Position numbers and translations under genes: made by a program. DNA of 9,821 nucleotides from the NCBI GenBank assembly GCA_009785885.1, contig WQUE01000256.1:1-9821 (forward strand). The letters run 5' to 3'. Under the pieces are notes generated by a model. That model ran no database searches and had not been told where the DNA came from. It saw nothing but the letters and a program-made list of their open reading frames with translations. How positions within the stretch are numbered: position 1 is the stretch's first letter; each line of letters begins with the position of its first letter. Source of the stretch: Actinomycetes bacterium (GTDB lineage: Bacteria; Actinomycetota; Actinomycetes; Propionibacteriales; Propionibacteriaceae). This document shows, piece by piece, positions 1 to 9,375 of this stretch.

Positions 1-3342
<3,342 letters not shown>

Positions 3343-3394
3343 GGTCTGACGTCGGGGTCGGCGCCGTGAGCGGCTGACGAGAAGATTCGACAAG

Positions 3395-3438
3395 GGGAGG
3401 GCTCCAGCCCTTCCGCGAGGGAGGGCTCCGGCCCTCCC
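3395..3438 (+). repeat. Tandem pair of near-identical hairpins after rpoC
   Basis: Two 20-base units, 3395-3414 and 3419-3438, are identical at 18 of 20 positions and separated by 4 bases. Each folds into an 8-bp stem (GGGAGGGC with GCCCTCCC in the second copy; one G-T wobble in the first) with a 4-base loop (TCCA or TCCG). Because the arms are shared, the left arm of copy 1 can also pair with the right arm of copy 2. The two differences (A3406 to G3430, T3412 to C3436) keep both stems paired. The pair looks like a local duplication of a terminator stem. Confidence 0.8.
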
Positions 3439-3441
3439 TTT
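3419..3441 (+). terminator. Intrinsic terminator of the rpoC transcript
   Basis: The perfect 8-bp G+C-rich stem 3419-3426 / 3431-3438 has a TCCG loop and is followed by TTT and then TGTCGTC. The T tract is short, as is common in high-GC actinobacteria. It lies 76 bases after the rpoC stop and before the next promoter and start, so it most likely ends the rpoBC transcript. Confidence 0.75.
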
Positions 3442-3502
3442 GTCGTCGCCGGTGGCCGGGGCGCGGTGGCCGCCTGCCCTATGCTGGTTGTCTATCCCTC
3501 AC

Positions 3503-3508
3503 GGAGAG
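3503..3508 (+). promoter_or_regulatory. Ribosome binding site that sets the HAD gene start
   Basis: GGAGAG lies 8 bases before GTG 3517. The in-frame alternatives, ATG 3481 and GTG 3466, have no purine-rich site before them, so GTG 3517 is preferred. A TATGCT at 3480-3485 resembles a -10 box (TAnnnT) that would start transcription near 3491, after both alternatives, but no matching -35 box is visible. Confidence 0.65.
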
Positions 3509-3516
3509 AGGTCCCG

Positions 3517-4179
3517 GTGATCCGGCACGTCTTCTGGGACTGGAACGGCACGCTGCTGGCCGACACGCTGTTGTCGGTCCACGCGGTGGAGGCCACCCTC
3601 GCGTCCCTCGGCCTGTCCATTCCCGTCACCGTGGAGCGCTGGCGCGACGTGGCGACCCGGCCGGTCGAGGTGTCGTTCCGCGCGCTGATCGGGCACGACC
3701 TGACCCTGCCGCAGTGGCACGCCGCCGAGGACGCCTACCTGGACGCGTACGTGGCGGGGGTGGCCGAGGTCGGCCTCACCCCCGGGGCGCTCGACGCGCT
3801 CACGAGGCTCCGGGAGGCCGGCTTGTCCCAGTCGATCGTGTCGTTGCATCCCCAGGACGCGCTGGAGGCCGACATCGCGCGGCTGGGCGTGGCGCACCAC
3901 TTCGGGACGATCGCCGGGCGCGGGCCGGTCGGCAGCCACGGCGGCTTTCCGGACAAGGCCGACCTCGTGCGCGAGCAGGCGGGCCTCCTCGGCGTGGACA
4001 TCGGCCGGACGGTGCTCTTCGGCGACATGGTGGACGATGCCACCTCGGCTCATCGCGCCGGGGCCCAGGGTGTGCTGGTCGCGACGGGGGATACTTCAAG
4101 GGAGCGCCTCGTCGCGAGCGGATTCCCGGTGGTGGACACGCTCGCCGAGGCGGTCGAATGGGTGCTCGCCCGGGTGTGA
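3517..4179 (+). CDS. HAD-superfamily hydrolase, Cof/PGP-like phosphatase, variant motif I
   Basis: This 220-residue cytoplasmic protein has the four HAD motifs in order. Motif I is DWNGT (D8, N10, T12), with D8 as the expected nucleophile. Motif II is S109 in SIVSL, motif III is K147 in FPDK, and motif IV is GDMVDD (D170, D173, D174) for Mg binding. Residues about 15-85 form the alpha-helical cap expected between motifs I and II (C1 type). Most HAD phosphatases have DxD in motif I; here the second Asp, the usual acid/base, is Asn. It resembles phosphoglycolate phosphatase-like proteins in size and layout, but the substrate cannot be told. It is flanked by its own terminator and stands alone between rpoC and the convergent yqeY-like gene. 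The GTG start is chosen on the ribosome binding site and on the usual few residues before motif I. Confidence 0.85.
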   Translation: MIRHVFWDWNGTLLADTLLSVHAVEATLASLGLSIPVTVERWRDVATRPVEVSFRALIGHDLTLPQWHAAEDAYLDAYVAGVAEVGLTPGALDALTRLREAGLSQSIVSLHPQDALEADIARLGVAHHFGTIAGRGPVGSHGGFPDKADLVREQAGLLGVDIGRTVLFGDMVDDATSAHRAGAQGVLVATGDTSRERLVASGFPVVDTLAEAVEWVLARV

Positions 4180-4205
4180 CCCCGGGCGGTGCGCCCGCCG
4201 GGTTT
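4179..4205 (+). terminator. Hairpin terminator of the HAD gene
   Basis: The left arm 4179-4188 (ACCC plus CGGGCG) pairs with 4192-4197 and 4200-4203. There is a GTG loop and a two-base CC bulge on the right arm, and TTT ends at 4205. The stem begins on the last base of the HAD stop codon. It lies between convergent genes; read on the minus strand it has no T tract, so it is mainly a terminator for the plus strand, though it could also slow polymerase leaving the yqeY-like gene. Confidence 0.65.
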
Positions 4206-4215
4206 GGCCGGCGGC

Positions 4216-4770
4216 CTAGCCCAACCGCGCCTTGACCAGTTGGGCGACCGTTCCGCCCTCGGCGCGTCCGGCGGCTGCCGCGTTCACTGTGCGCACGAGC
4301 GTGCCCATGTCCCGCATCGTCGGGGCCGTTCCGGTGTCGGCCGCATGCCGTTCGATCGCGTCGTCGATCAGGCCGGCAAGCTCGTCGGTTGTGAGCGGCG
4401 CGGGCAGGTAGCGGGCGAGGAAGTCCGCCTCGGCGGTCTCCTGCGCGGCCAGCTTCGGACGTCCGGCGTCGGTGTAGATCTGGGCGGAGTCGCGCCGCGT
4501 CCTGACCTCGCGCGTCAGTACGGCGATCTCCTCCGGTTCCGTCAGCGCCCGGGCCGCCTCGCCGGCGACCTCGGCGTTCTGCATCGCGCTGATCGCCATG
4601 CGCAGCGTCCCCTTCGCGAGGGTGTCGCCCGCCTTCATCGCGGCCGTCAGGTCGGCCTTGAGGCGCGTCATCACGGGCCCGTGGGCGCCGGTGGCCTTCT
4701 TTGTGGACGACGCGGGGCTCAGGTCGAGCAGTGCGGCCTTCGCGGCGTGTGAGGTGGAAGTGTCGGTCAT
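4216..4770 (-). CDS. YqeY/GatB-like domain protein
   Basis: This 184-residue protein is a member of the YqeY family, which is related to the C-terminal tRNA-contacting domain of GatB, a subunit of the tRNA-dependent amidotransferase. The role of stand-alone YqeY proteins is not settled. The family core begins at MTRLKADLTAAMKAGD (residues 34-49) and continues through TLRMAISAMQNAEV, a helical region with Y128-L129 in ARYLPAPLT, and the C-terminal tail with MGTLVRTVNA and GGTVAQLV. The start at ATG 4768-4770 has a good ribosome binding site and gives about 33 residues of Ser/Ala/Lys-rich extension. An internal ATG at residue 34 would give 151 residues, the usual family length, but has no well-spaced site. 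It converges with the HAD gene and diverges from the sugar operon. The open frame runs further upstream to about 4980, but that part is non-coding. Confidence 0.85.
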   Translation of the reverse strand: MTDTSTSHAAKAALLDLSPASSTKKATGAHGPVMTRLKADLTAAMKAGDTLAKGTLRMAISAMQNAEVAGEAARALTEPEEIAVLTREVRTRRDSAQIYTDAGRPKLAAQETAEADFLARYLPAPLTTDELAGLIDDAIERHAADTGTAPTMRDMGTLVRTVNAAAAGRAEGGTVAQLVKARLG

Positions 4771-4776
4771 GGGGCA

Positions 4777-4785
4777 GTCCTTCCC
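4777..4785 (-). promoter_or_regulatory. Ribosome binding site of the yqeY-like gene
   Basis: Read on the minus strand this is GGGAAGGAC, ending 6 bases before the ATG at 4770. It supports the long start over the internal ATG at residue 34, whose nearest purine-rich run (AAGAAGG) is about 20 bases away. Confidence 0.7.
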
Positions 4786-4801
4786 GTCGAGGAGTGCCAC
4801 C

Positions 4802-4807
4802 AGCCTA
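4802..4807 (-). promoter_or_regulatory. Possible -10 box for the yqeY-like gene
   Basis: The minus strand reads TAGGCT, fitting the actinobacterial -10 pattern TAnnnT. It would start transcription about 25 bases before the ATG. I see no good -35 box, so this is weak. Confidence 0.25.
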
Positions 4808-4863
4808 TCCGGCCCCGATGGCCCGTCCGGCTGGCATGGTTTCCGAATCGTCACCGGCCCCAC

Positions 4864-4892
4864 TTGATCGCCGCCGGGCGCGTGTCTATCAT
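4864..4892 (+). promoter_or_regulatory. Sigma70-type promoter of the ROK-ABC-GH15 operon
   Basis: TTGATC (4864-4869) and TATCAT (4887-4892) match the -35 and -10 consensus at 4 of 6 and 5 of 6 positions, with an ideal 17-base spacer. Transcription should start near 4898-4900, leaving a leader of about 35 bases before the ROK start. No other promoter is evident inside the operon, whose gene gaps are short, so it probably drives the repressor, both permeases and the binding protein, and possibly the GH15 gene. Confidence 0.75.
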
Positions 4893-4901
4893 GGTGGTTA
4901 C

Positions 4902-4917
4902 TTTCTTCATGAAGAAA
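4902..4917 (+). promoter_or_regulatory. Perfect 16-bp palindrome, likely ROK operator
   Basis: TTTCTTCATGAAGAAA is its own reverse complement. It begins within about 4 bases of the expected transcription start and ends one base before the ribosome binding site (GAAGGGGGG, 4919-4927). It is conspicuously A+T-rich in a G+C-rich region. Its place directly upstream of a wHTH repressor, and downstream of the -10 box, suggests autoregulation by blocking initiation. As RNA it could form only a weak 6-bp stem, so a DNA site is more likely. I saw no second copy in the window. Confidence 0.75.
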
Positions 4918-4933
4918 CGAAGGGGGGTTCGGG

Positions 4934-6145
4934 ATGCCAACGCTCGCCAAGTCCGACATGACGCGCTCGGCGGTGCTCACCTACATCGGTGGACACGGCC
5001 CGACGTCGCGGGCCGACCTGGCGCGGGCCCTGTCGGTGTCGCCGGCCCTGATGACCCAGGTCACCAAGAGCCTCCTGGACGACGGCCTCATCGCCGAGCT
5101 GGAGAACTCGCCCTCACGCGGCGGCCGGCCGGGCCGGCTGCTCGGCCTCGTCTCGGCCGGGGAGGGCGTTGTCGGGGTGAAGGTGGCCGCCGACAACGTC
5201 ACGGTGGTCGAGGTCGGCATCGACGGCACGGTCCAGCGGTCGGCAAGCGAACCGTTCCGTGCCCTCGAGCCCGACGCTCTCGATGCGCTCGAGGCTGTTC
5301 TGCGAACCTTCCTGTCGGGTGCCGCGAGTTCTCGCCTGCTTGGCATCGGGGTCGCCACGCCGGGAACCGTGGGGGAGCAGAGCGTCGGGGTCGTCGAGTC
5401 GACCCAACTGGGCTGGGCGGCGATGCCCGTCGGCCATGCCCTGCGGCGCGCGTTCGGCCTGCCCGTGCTGGTGGACAACAACGTGAACGCCCTGGCGATG
5501 GCCGAGATCCTGTACGGGCGGGCTCGCGGGTGCGCGAACGCCGTCGTCGTGACGATCGGGACCGGCGTGGGCGCGGCGGTGATCGTCGACGGCACGATCC
5601 TGCGGGGCCACGCCGGCGGGGCCGGGGAGATCGGCCACATCCCCATGATCGAGGACGGCCCGGTGTGCCAGTGCGGCGCCCGGGGATGCCTGGAGGCGCT
5701 CGTCGGGGAACAGGCGCTGGTCGCAGAAGCGCGAGAGCGCGGCATCCTGGACGGGGCCGAGGGGATCGATCGGCTGCGTGAGGCGGCAGCCGACGGCGAT
5801 CCGGCGGCGCTCGGGGTGTTCGCGAGGGCCGGTCACCTTCTGGGGCGTGCCCTGGCCGGGGTGGTGAACACCTTGGACCCGGAGGCGGTCATCCTGCTGG
5901 GTGAGGGCGTGACGGCCTGGCCGTACTGGGCCGCCGCGTTCGAGCGGGCCTTCCGGGCCGGGCTCGTGCCGGCGTTGCGTGCCGTGCCGGTGAGCGTCGA
6001 GACGTGGCAGGACGACCGGTGGGCGCAGGGCGCCGCGTGCCTCGTCCTCGGCACGCCCTTCGACGCGCAGGGCATCTCCGGCGACCAGGGCCGTTGGGTA
6101 CGCGAACGTCTCGCGGATGCGGCCCACCGTGGACGGGAGCGCTGA
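4934..6145 (+). CDS. ROK-family transcriptional repressor (sugar-sensing, kinase-dead)
   Basis: This 403-residue protein joins a winged helix-turn-helix (about residues 8-62, with the HTH near SRADLARALSVSPALM) to a ROK sugar-binding domain (about 75-395). GIGVATPG (137-144) and GTGVGAA (209-215) belong to the ATPase-fold core. DNNVNA (181-186) stands where ROK kinases have DNDxNA, so the catalytic Asp is Asn183 and the protein should bind a sugar without phosphorylating it. GEIGH (231-235) with CQCGARGC (245-252) supplies the zinc ligands H235, C245, C247 and C252, all intact. The ribosome binding site is 6-14 bases before ATG 4934. It is the first gene of the operon, seven bases before the first permease, and probably represses it through the palindrome at 4902-4917 until a sugar from the transport pathway binds. 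XylR, NagC and Mlc are known relatives; the ligand here is unknown. Confidence 0.93.
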   Translation: MPTLAKSDMTRSAVLTYIGGHGPTSRADLARALSVSPALMTQVTKSLLDDGLIAELENSPSRGGRPGRLLGLVSAGEGVVGVKVAADNVTVVEVGIDGTVQRSASEPFRALEPDALDALEAVLRTFLSGAASSRLLGIGVATPGTVGEQSVGVVESTQLGWAAMPVGHALRRAFGLPVLVDNNVNALAMAEILYGRARGCANAVVVTIGTGVGAAVIVDGTILRGHAGGAGEIGHIPMIEDGPVCQCGARGCLEALVGEQALVAEARERGILDGAEGIDRLREAAADGDPAALGVFARAGHLLGRALAGVVNTLDPEAVILLGEGVTAWPYWAAAFERAFRAGLVPALRAVPVSVETWQDDRWAQGAACLVLGTPFDAQGISGDQGRWVRERLADAAHRGRER

Positions 6146-6152
6146 GGCCGCC

Positions 6153-7109
6153 ATGGGAATCCGTTCCGCGTCGCCGTCACGACGCTCCGCCATGCCGGCG
6201 GGGCCACATCCTCAGCGCCGGCGCCGCCGCGCGACCTCGGCCAAAGCCCGGTACGCGCTGACCGTTCTCGCGTTCCTCGCGCCCAGCGCGGTGCCGCTGG
6301 CGTACTTCACGATCTACCCGATGTTCTCCGCCCTGTGGGTGTCGTTCCACCAGTGGAACCTCCTGTCACCGATGCGCTGGGTCGGGCTCGACAACTACGT
6401 CATGCTGCTCCACGACCCCACCACGCAGCGCGCGTTCGTCAACACGCTGACGTACATCGTCGGCTACCTGCCGCTCGTCTACATCGGAGGCCTGGGCCTG
6501 GCGCTCGCCTTGAACGCGGCAATCCCGTTCCGCAACTTCCTGCGCGGGGTGTACTTCCTTCCCGTGGTCACGAGCTGGATCGTCGTCGCCCTCGTGTGGC
6601 GCTGGCTACTCAACCCTTCAGTCGGGATCGTGAACTACGTGCTGTCGCTCGTCGGCATCACCGGCCCCGGGTGGTGGACCGACCCGGCGTGGGCGATGCC
6701 GTCCATCATCATCGCGTCGGCCTGGAAAGACCTCGGGTTCGTCATGGTGATCCTGCTCGCCGGCCTTCAGGCCATCCCGGCGGACCTGTACGAGGCGGCC
6801 CACCTCGACGGGGCCGGCTGGTGGGGCCGGCTGCGCCACGTGACCCTGCCGATGCTGTCCCCGTCGACCTTCTTCGTCGTGGTGATCTCGCTGATCAACG
6901 GCTTCCAGGTGTTCGACCAGGTGTACGCGATGACGGGCGGCGGACCGGCGGGCGCGTCCACGGTGGTCGTCCAGCGGGTCTACGACATGACGTTCCGGTA
7001 CGCCCAGGCGGGTGCGGCCTCCGCCCTGTCGTGGATGCTCTTCCTCGTCATCCTCGCCATCACGGTCGTCCAACTGGTCGGTCAGCGGAAGTGGGTGAAC
7101 TATGCGTAA
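6153..7109 (+). CDS. ABC sugar transporter permease, MalF/UgpA type (CUT1)
   Basis: This 318-residue integral membrane protein forms one half of the import channel. After a basic N-terminus (RRRRR at 22-26) there are about six membrane segments, near 35-57, 98-122, 131-153, 182-208, 239-262 and 291-312. The cytoplasmic EAA loop that docks the ATPase is exact: E214-A-A-X3-G220-X9-V230-X-L232-P233. The start at ATG 6153 is seven bases after the ROK stop and has GAGG 5 bases upstream, overlapping that stop. ATG 6117 would overlap the ROK gene by 29 bases, and ATG 6192 lacks a site; neither is preferred. It overlaps the next permease by 8 bp (ATGCGTAA), which favours coupled translation. No ATPase gene is present. 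Confidence 0.93.
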   Translation: MGIRSASPSRRSAMPAGPHPQRRRRRATSAKARYALTVLAFLAPSAVPLAYFTIYPMFSALWVSFHQWNLLSPMRWVGLDNYVMLLHDPTTQRAFVNTLTYIVGYLPLVYIGGLGLALALNAAIPFRNFLRGVYFLPVVTSWIVVALVWRWLLNPSVGIVNYVLSLVGITGPGWWTDPAWAMPSIIIASAWKDLGFVMVILLAGLQAIPADLYEAAHLDGAGWWGRLRHVTLPMLSPSTFFVVVISLINGFQVFDQVYAMTGGGPAGASTVVVQRVYDMTFRYAQAGAASALSWMLFLVILAITVVQLVGQRKWVNYA

Positions 7110-7947
7110 GGCTTCGCGTGCCCACCAGGCGACCCGGCGCCGGACGGGAGCGGTCGTGCTGCTCCTGGCGCTTGTCCTCGGGGCCTGCGTCATGTTCTTC
7201 CCGTTCCTGTGGAGCGCGTCGACCTCGGTCAGCCCGGGCGTCGGCCTGTCGGCCACACCCCACCTCATTCCCGAGCAGCCCACCTGGTCCGCGTACGCCG
7301 AGCTGTTCCGTGCGACGCCGTTCGCCCGTGTGATCGCGAACTCGGTCGGCCTGGCGGTGGCCACCACCGCGATCCAGCTGGTCACCAGTTCGCTGGCCGC
7401 GTACGTGTTCGCCCGGATGCCGTTCCCCGGACGGCAGGTCGTGTTCGGGGTGTACCTGGCGACGATGATGATCCCGATGCAGGTGCTGCTCGTGCCGCTG
7501 TTCGTCCAGATGCGGCAGTTGGGCCTCGTCGACTCCTACCTCGGGGTGCTGCTGCCCACGATGGCCAGCGCGTTCGGGGTGTTCCTGCTGCGGCAGGCGA
7601 TGTCGTCCGTCCCGACGGAACTCGACCAGGCGGCCCGGATCGACGGCGCGGGCCACGTCACGATCCTGACCCGGATCATCCTGCCCAACGTCGGCCCGTC
7701 CCTTGCGACGCTGTCCGTGTTCTCGTTCATGAGCAGCTGGAACGCGTTCCTGTGGCCGCTCGTCATCCTCCGCTCACCCCAATTGAAGACGCTGCCCCTG
7801 GCCCTCGCGGGCCTCCAGGGTCAGTACACGACCCGATGGGACGTGATGATGGCCGGCTCGATCATCTCGATTCTGCCGATGCTCGCCATCTACATCTTCG
7901 CCCAGAAGTACGTCATTCAGGGCGTCGCCAATACAGGCATCAAGTGA
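7102..7947 (+). CDS. ABC sugar transporter permease, MalG type (CUT1)
   Basis: This 281-residue partner permease has about six membrane segments, near 16-38, 78-101, 110-133, 142-164, 201-222 and 251-272. The ATPase-docking loop is Q176-A-A-X3-G182-X9-I192-X-L194-P195, with Gln in place of the first Glu of EAA, a mild variation. The usual MalG-type C-terminus ending in a short GIK-like tail is present (VANTGIK). Its ATG lies inside the last codons of the preceding permease gene. The two should form a heterodimeric channel fed by the lipoprotein encoded 25 bases downstream. Confidence 0.93.
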   Translation: MRKASRAHQATRRRTGAVVLLLALVLGACVMFFPFLWSASTSVSPGVGLSATPHLIPEQPTWSAYAELFRATPFARVIANSVGLAVATTAIQLVTSSLAAYVFARMPFPGRQVVFGVYLATMMIPMQVLLVPLFVQMRQLGLVDSYLGVLLPTMASAFGVFLLRQAMSSVPTELDQAARIDGAGHVTILTRIILPNVGPSLATLSVFSFMSSWNAFLWPLVILRSPQLKTLPLALAGLQGQYTTRWDVMMAGSIISILPMLAIYIFAQKYVIQGVANTGIK

Positions 7948-7972
7948 CAATCACACGAAAGGACACCTTCTC

Positions 7973-9250
7973 ATGTCACGACTCACCCACCTTGCCGCCG
8001 TCGGCTTGATCGCCGTCGTCGGGTGCAGCCTGACGGCCTGCTCCGGCGGCGCGAACAACACGGCCGCAGCGCCCGGCACCTCCGCGAGTAGCAGCGCGGC
8101 CCCGGTGACGATCACGTACAACAACTTCATCTCGAACGGCGGCAACGAGGCGAACCTCGACAAGATCGTCAAGGCCTTCGAGTCCGCCAACCCGGGGATC
8201 AAGGTGAACGTGAAGACGATGGCGTACGCCGACTATTTCACGGCCCTGCAGACCGACATCGTCGCGAACACCACGGCCGACGTCTTCGACATCGAATACG
8301 CCAACTACAAGGCCTATCAGGCCAACGGCGTGCTCGCCCCGCTCAAGGGCGTCGACACGTCGGTCTATCCTGCGAACCTCGCCGACGCGTATGCGACCGA
8401 CGGGACCCAGTACGCGTTGCCCAGCTCGTTCTCCAACGTCGTCCTGTTCTACAACAAGGACCTGTTCGACAAGGCCGGCGTGAGCTACCCGACGGCGGAC
8501 TGGACGTGGGCTGACGAGAAGGCCGCCGCGGAGAAGCTCACCGACCAGGCGGCCGGTGTGTGGGGCGATTACCAGCCGATCTCGTACTACGAGTTCTACA
8601 AGGCCGTGGCGCAGTCCGGCGGCAACCTGTTGTCCGCCGACGGCAAGTCGACGGCGTTCAACAACCAGGCCGGCATCGACGCGGCGACGTGGCTCACCGA
8701 GAAGGCCGGCACGGTCATGCCGACGGCCGCACAGGGCGCGGGTACGCCCGACTTCGACTCGAAGCTGTTCGCCGACGGCAAGCTCGCCATGTGGCACACG
8801 GGCATCTGGATGTTCGGCACGCTGGGCGACGTCCCGTTCAACTGGGATATCGCGGTCGAGCCGGGCAACACGCAGCACGCGTCGGCGATGTTCTCCAACG
8901 CGCTGGCCGTGTCGGCGAACTCCAAGAACAAGGAGGCCGCGCAGAAGTGGGCGCAGTTCATGTCCAGCTCGGACGTCATGGTGAGCACGCGGCTCGCCGC
9001 CGGTTGGGAGCTGCCGCCGGTCGCCGACGAGTCGAAGCTCCAGCCGTACCTGACGGCCGGCAAGCCGGCGAACCGCCAGGCCGTGTTCGACTCCCTGAAG
9101 GGCGTCGCGCTGGCACCGTCGATCGGTGAGGGCCAGACCCAGATGCAGGACATCATCACCGACCAGCTGACCGAAGCCGCGGCGGGGCGCGCCAGCGTCA
9201 AGGATGCGGTCGCGGCAGCGGCGCAGAAGGTCGACGCGCTGCTCGGCTGA
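7973..9250 (+). CDS. Sugar ABC transporter solute-binding lipoprotein (family 1)
   Basis: This 425-residue extracellular receptor captures the oligosaccharide and delivers it to the permeases. The signal peptide ends in the lipobox LTAC, with Cys23 as the lipidated residue, followed by a Ser/Ala/Gly/Asn-rich linker to about residue 42. The rest has the two-lobed SBP_bac_1 pattern: VTITYNNF at the mature start, FESANPGIKV (about 70-79), ALPSSFSNVVLFYNKD in the hinge region, many aromatic residues (SYYEFY, WHTGIWMFG) suited to stacking on sugar rings, and a helical C-terminus. The ribosome binding site GAAAGGA (7957-7963) is 9 bases before the ATG. Its gene lies after the permeases rather than before them. 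The ligand is unknown; the downstream GH15 gene suggests an alpha-glucoside. Confidence 0.95.
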   Translation: MSRLTHLAAVGLIAVVGCSLTACSGGANNTAAAPGTSASSSAAPVTITYNNFISNGGNEANLDKIVKAFESANPGIKVNVKTMAYADYFTALQTDIVANTTADVFDIEYANYKAYQANGVLAPLKGVDTSVYPANLADAYATDGTQYALPSSFSNVVLFYNKDLFDKAGVSYPTADWTWADEKAAAEKLTDQAAGVWGDYQPISYYEFYKAVAQSGGNLLSADGKSTAFNNQAGIDAATWLTEKAGTVMPTAAQGAGTPDFDSKLFADGKLAMWHTGIWMFGTLGDVPFNWDIAVEPGNTQHASAMFSNALAVSANSKNKEAAQKWAQFMSSSDVMVSTRLAAGWELPPVADESKLQPYLTAGKPANRQAVFDSLKGVALAPSIGEGQTQMQDIITDQLTEAAAGRASVKDAVAAAAQKVDALLG

Positions 9251-9260
9251 CCGCTGGGCT

Positions 9261-9300
9261 CGGGTGCGCCGGGCCCGCGTGAGCGGGTCCGGCGTGCCTG
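9261..9300 (+). promoter_or_regulatory. Long intercistronic hairpin with GUGA tetraloop
   Basis: Arms 9261-9278 and 9283-9300 can pair at all 18 positions, with four G-T wobbles, closed by GTGA (a GNRA-class loop). It begins 10 bases after the binding-protein stop codon. What follows is TCCGCCCCCC, with no T tract, so it is not a standard intrinsic terminator. It could protect the 3' end of the upstream message and give the binding protein more transcript than the enzyme gene beyond it, or act as a weak terminator. Confidence 0.65.
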
Positions 9301-9365
9301 TCCGCCCCCCGGGGCGCCCCTCATGATCACCCCGTGGCTCGCCCCGGGCCACCCACGACACAGAC

Positions 9366-9372
9366 AGGGAAG
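9366..9372 (+). promoter_or_regulatory. Ribosome binding site of the GH15 gene
   Basis: AGGGAAG lies 3-9 bases before ATG 9376. It decides this start over the in-frame GTG 9334, which has no such site and would add 14 residues (VARPGPPTTQTGKC) unlike any signal peptide. Confidence 0.65.
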
Positions 9373-9375
9373 TGC

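Noticed and set aside
4771..4980. Upstream extension of the yqeY-like frame to about 4980
   Set aside because: It would cover the ROK promoter, operator and start codon. The extra residues look non-coding and the start at 4770 has a clear ribosome binding site.
4864..5781. A 305-codon plus-strand frame starting at the ROK promoter
   Set aside because: Arg/Gly-rich shadow in another frame of the ROK gene.
6117..6152. Earlier ATG for the first permease, overlapping the ROK gene
   Set aside because: No ribosome binding site before it; ATG 6153 has GAGG at the right distance and fits the normal N-terminus better.
5114..6193. A 359-codon open frame on the minus strand, opposite the ROK gene
   Set aside because: Compositional shadow; the ROK protein on the other strand has every expected motif.
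9301..9333. Second terminator candidate in the C- and G-rich run before the GH15 gene
   Set aside because: CCCC/GGGG pairing is possible but short, with no T tract; the hairpin just upstream is far stronger.
7976..9361. A 461-codon open frame on the minus strand, opposite the solute-binding protein
   Set aside because: Arg/Val/Gly-rich composition with no motifs, fully antisense to a convincing lipoprotein gene.
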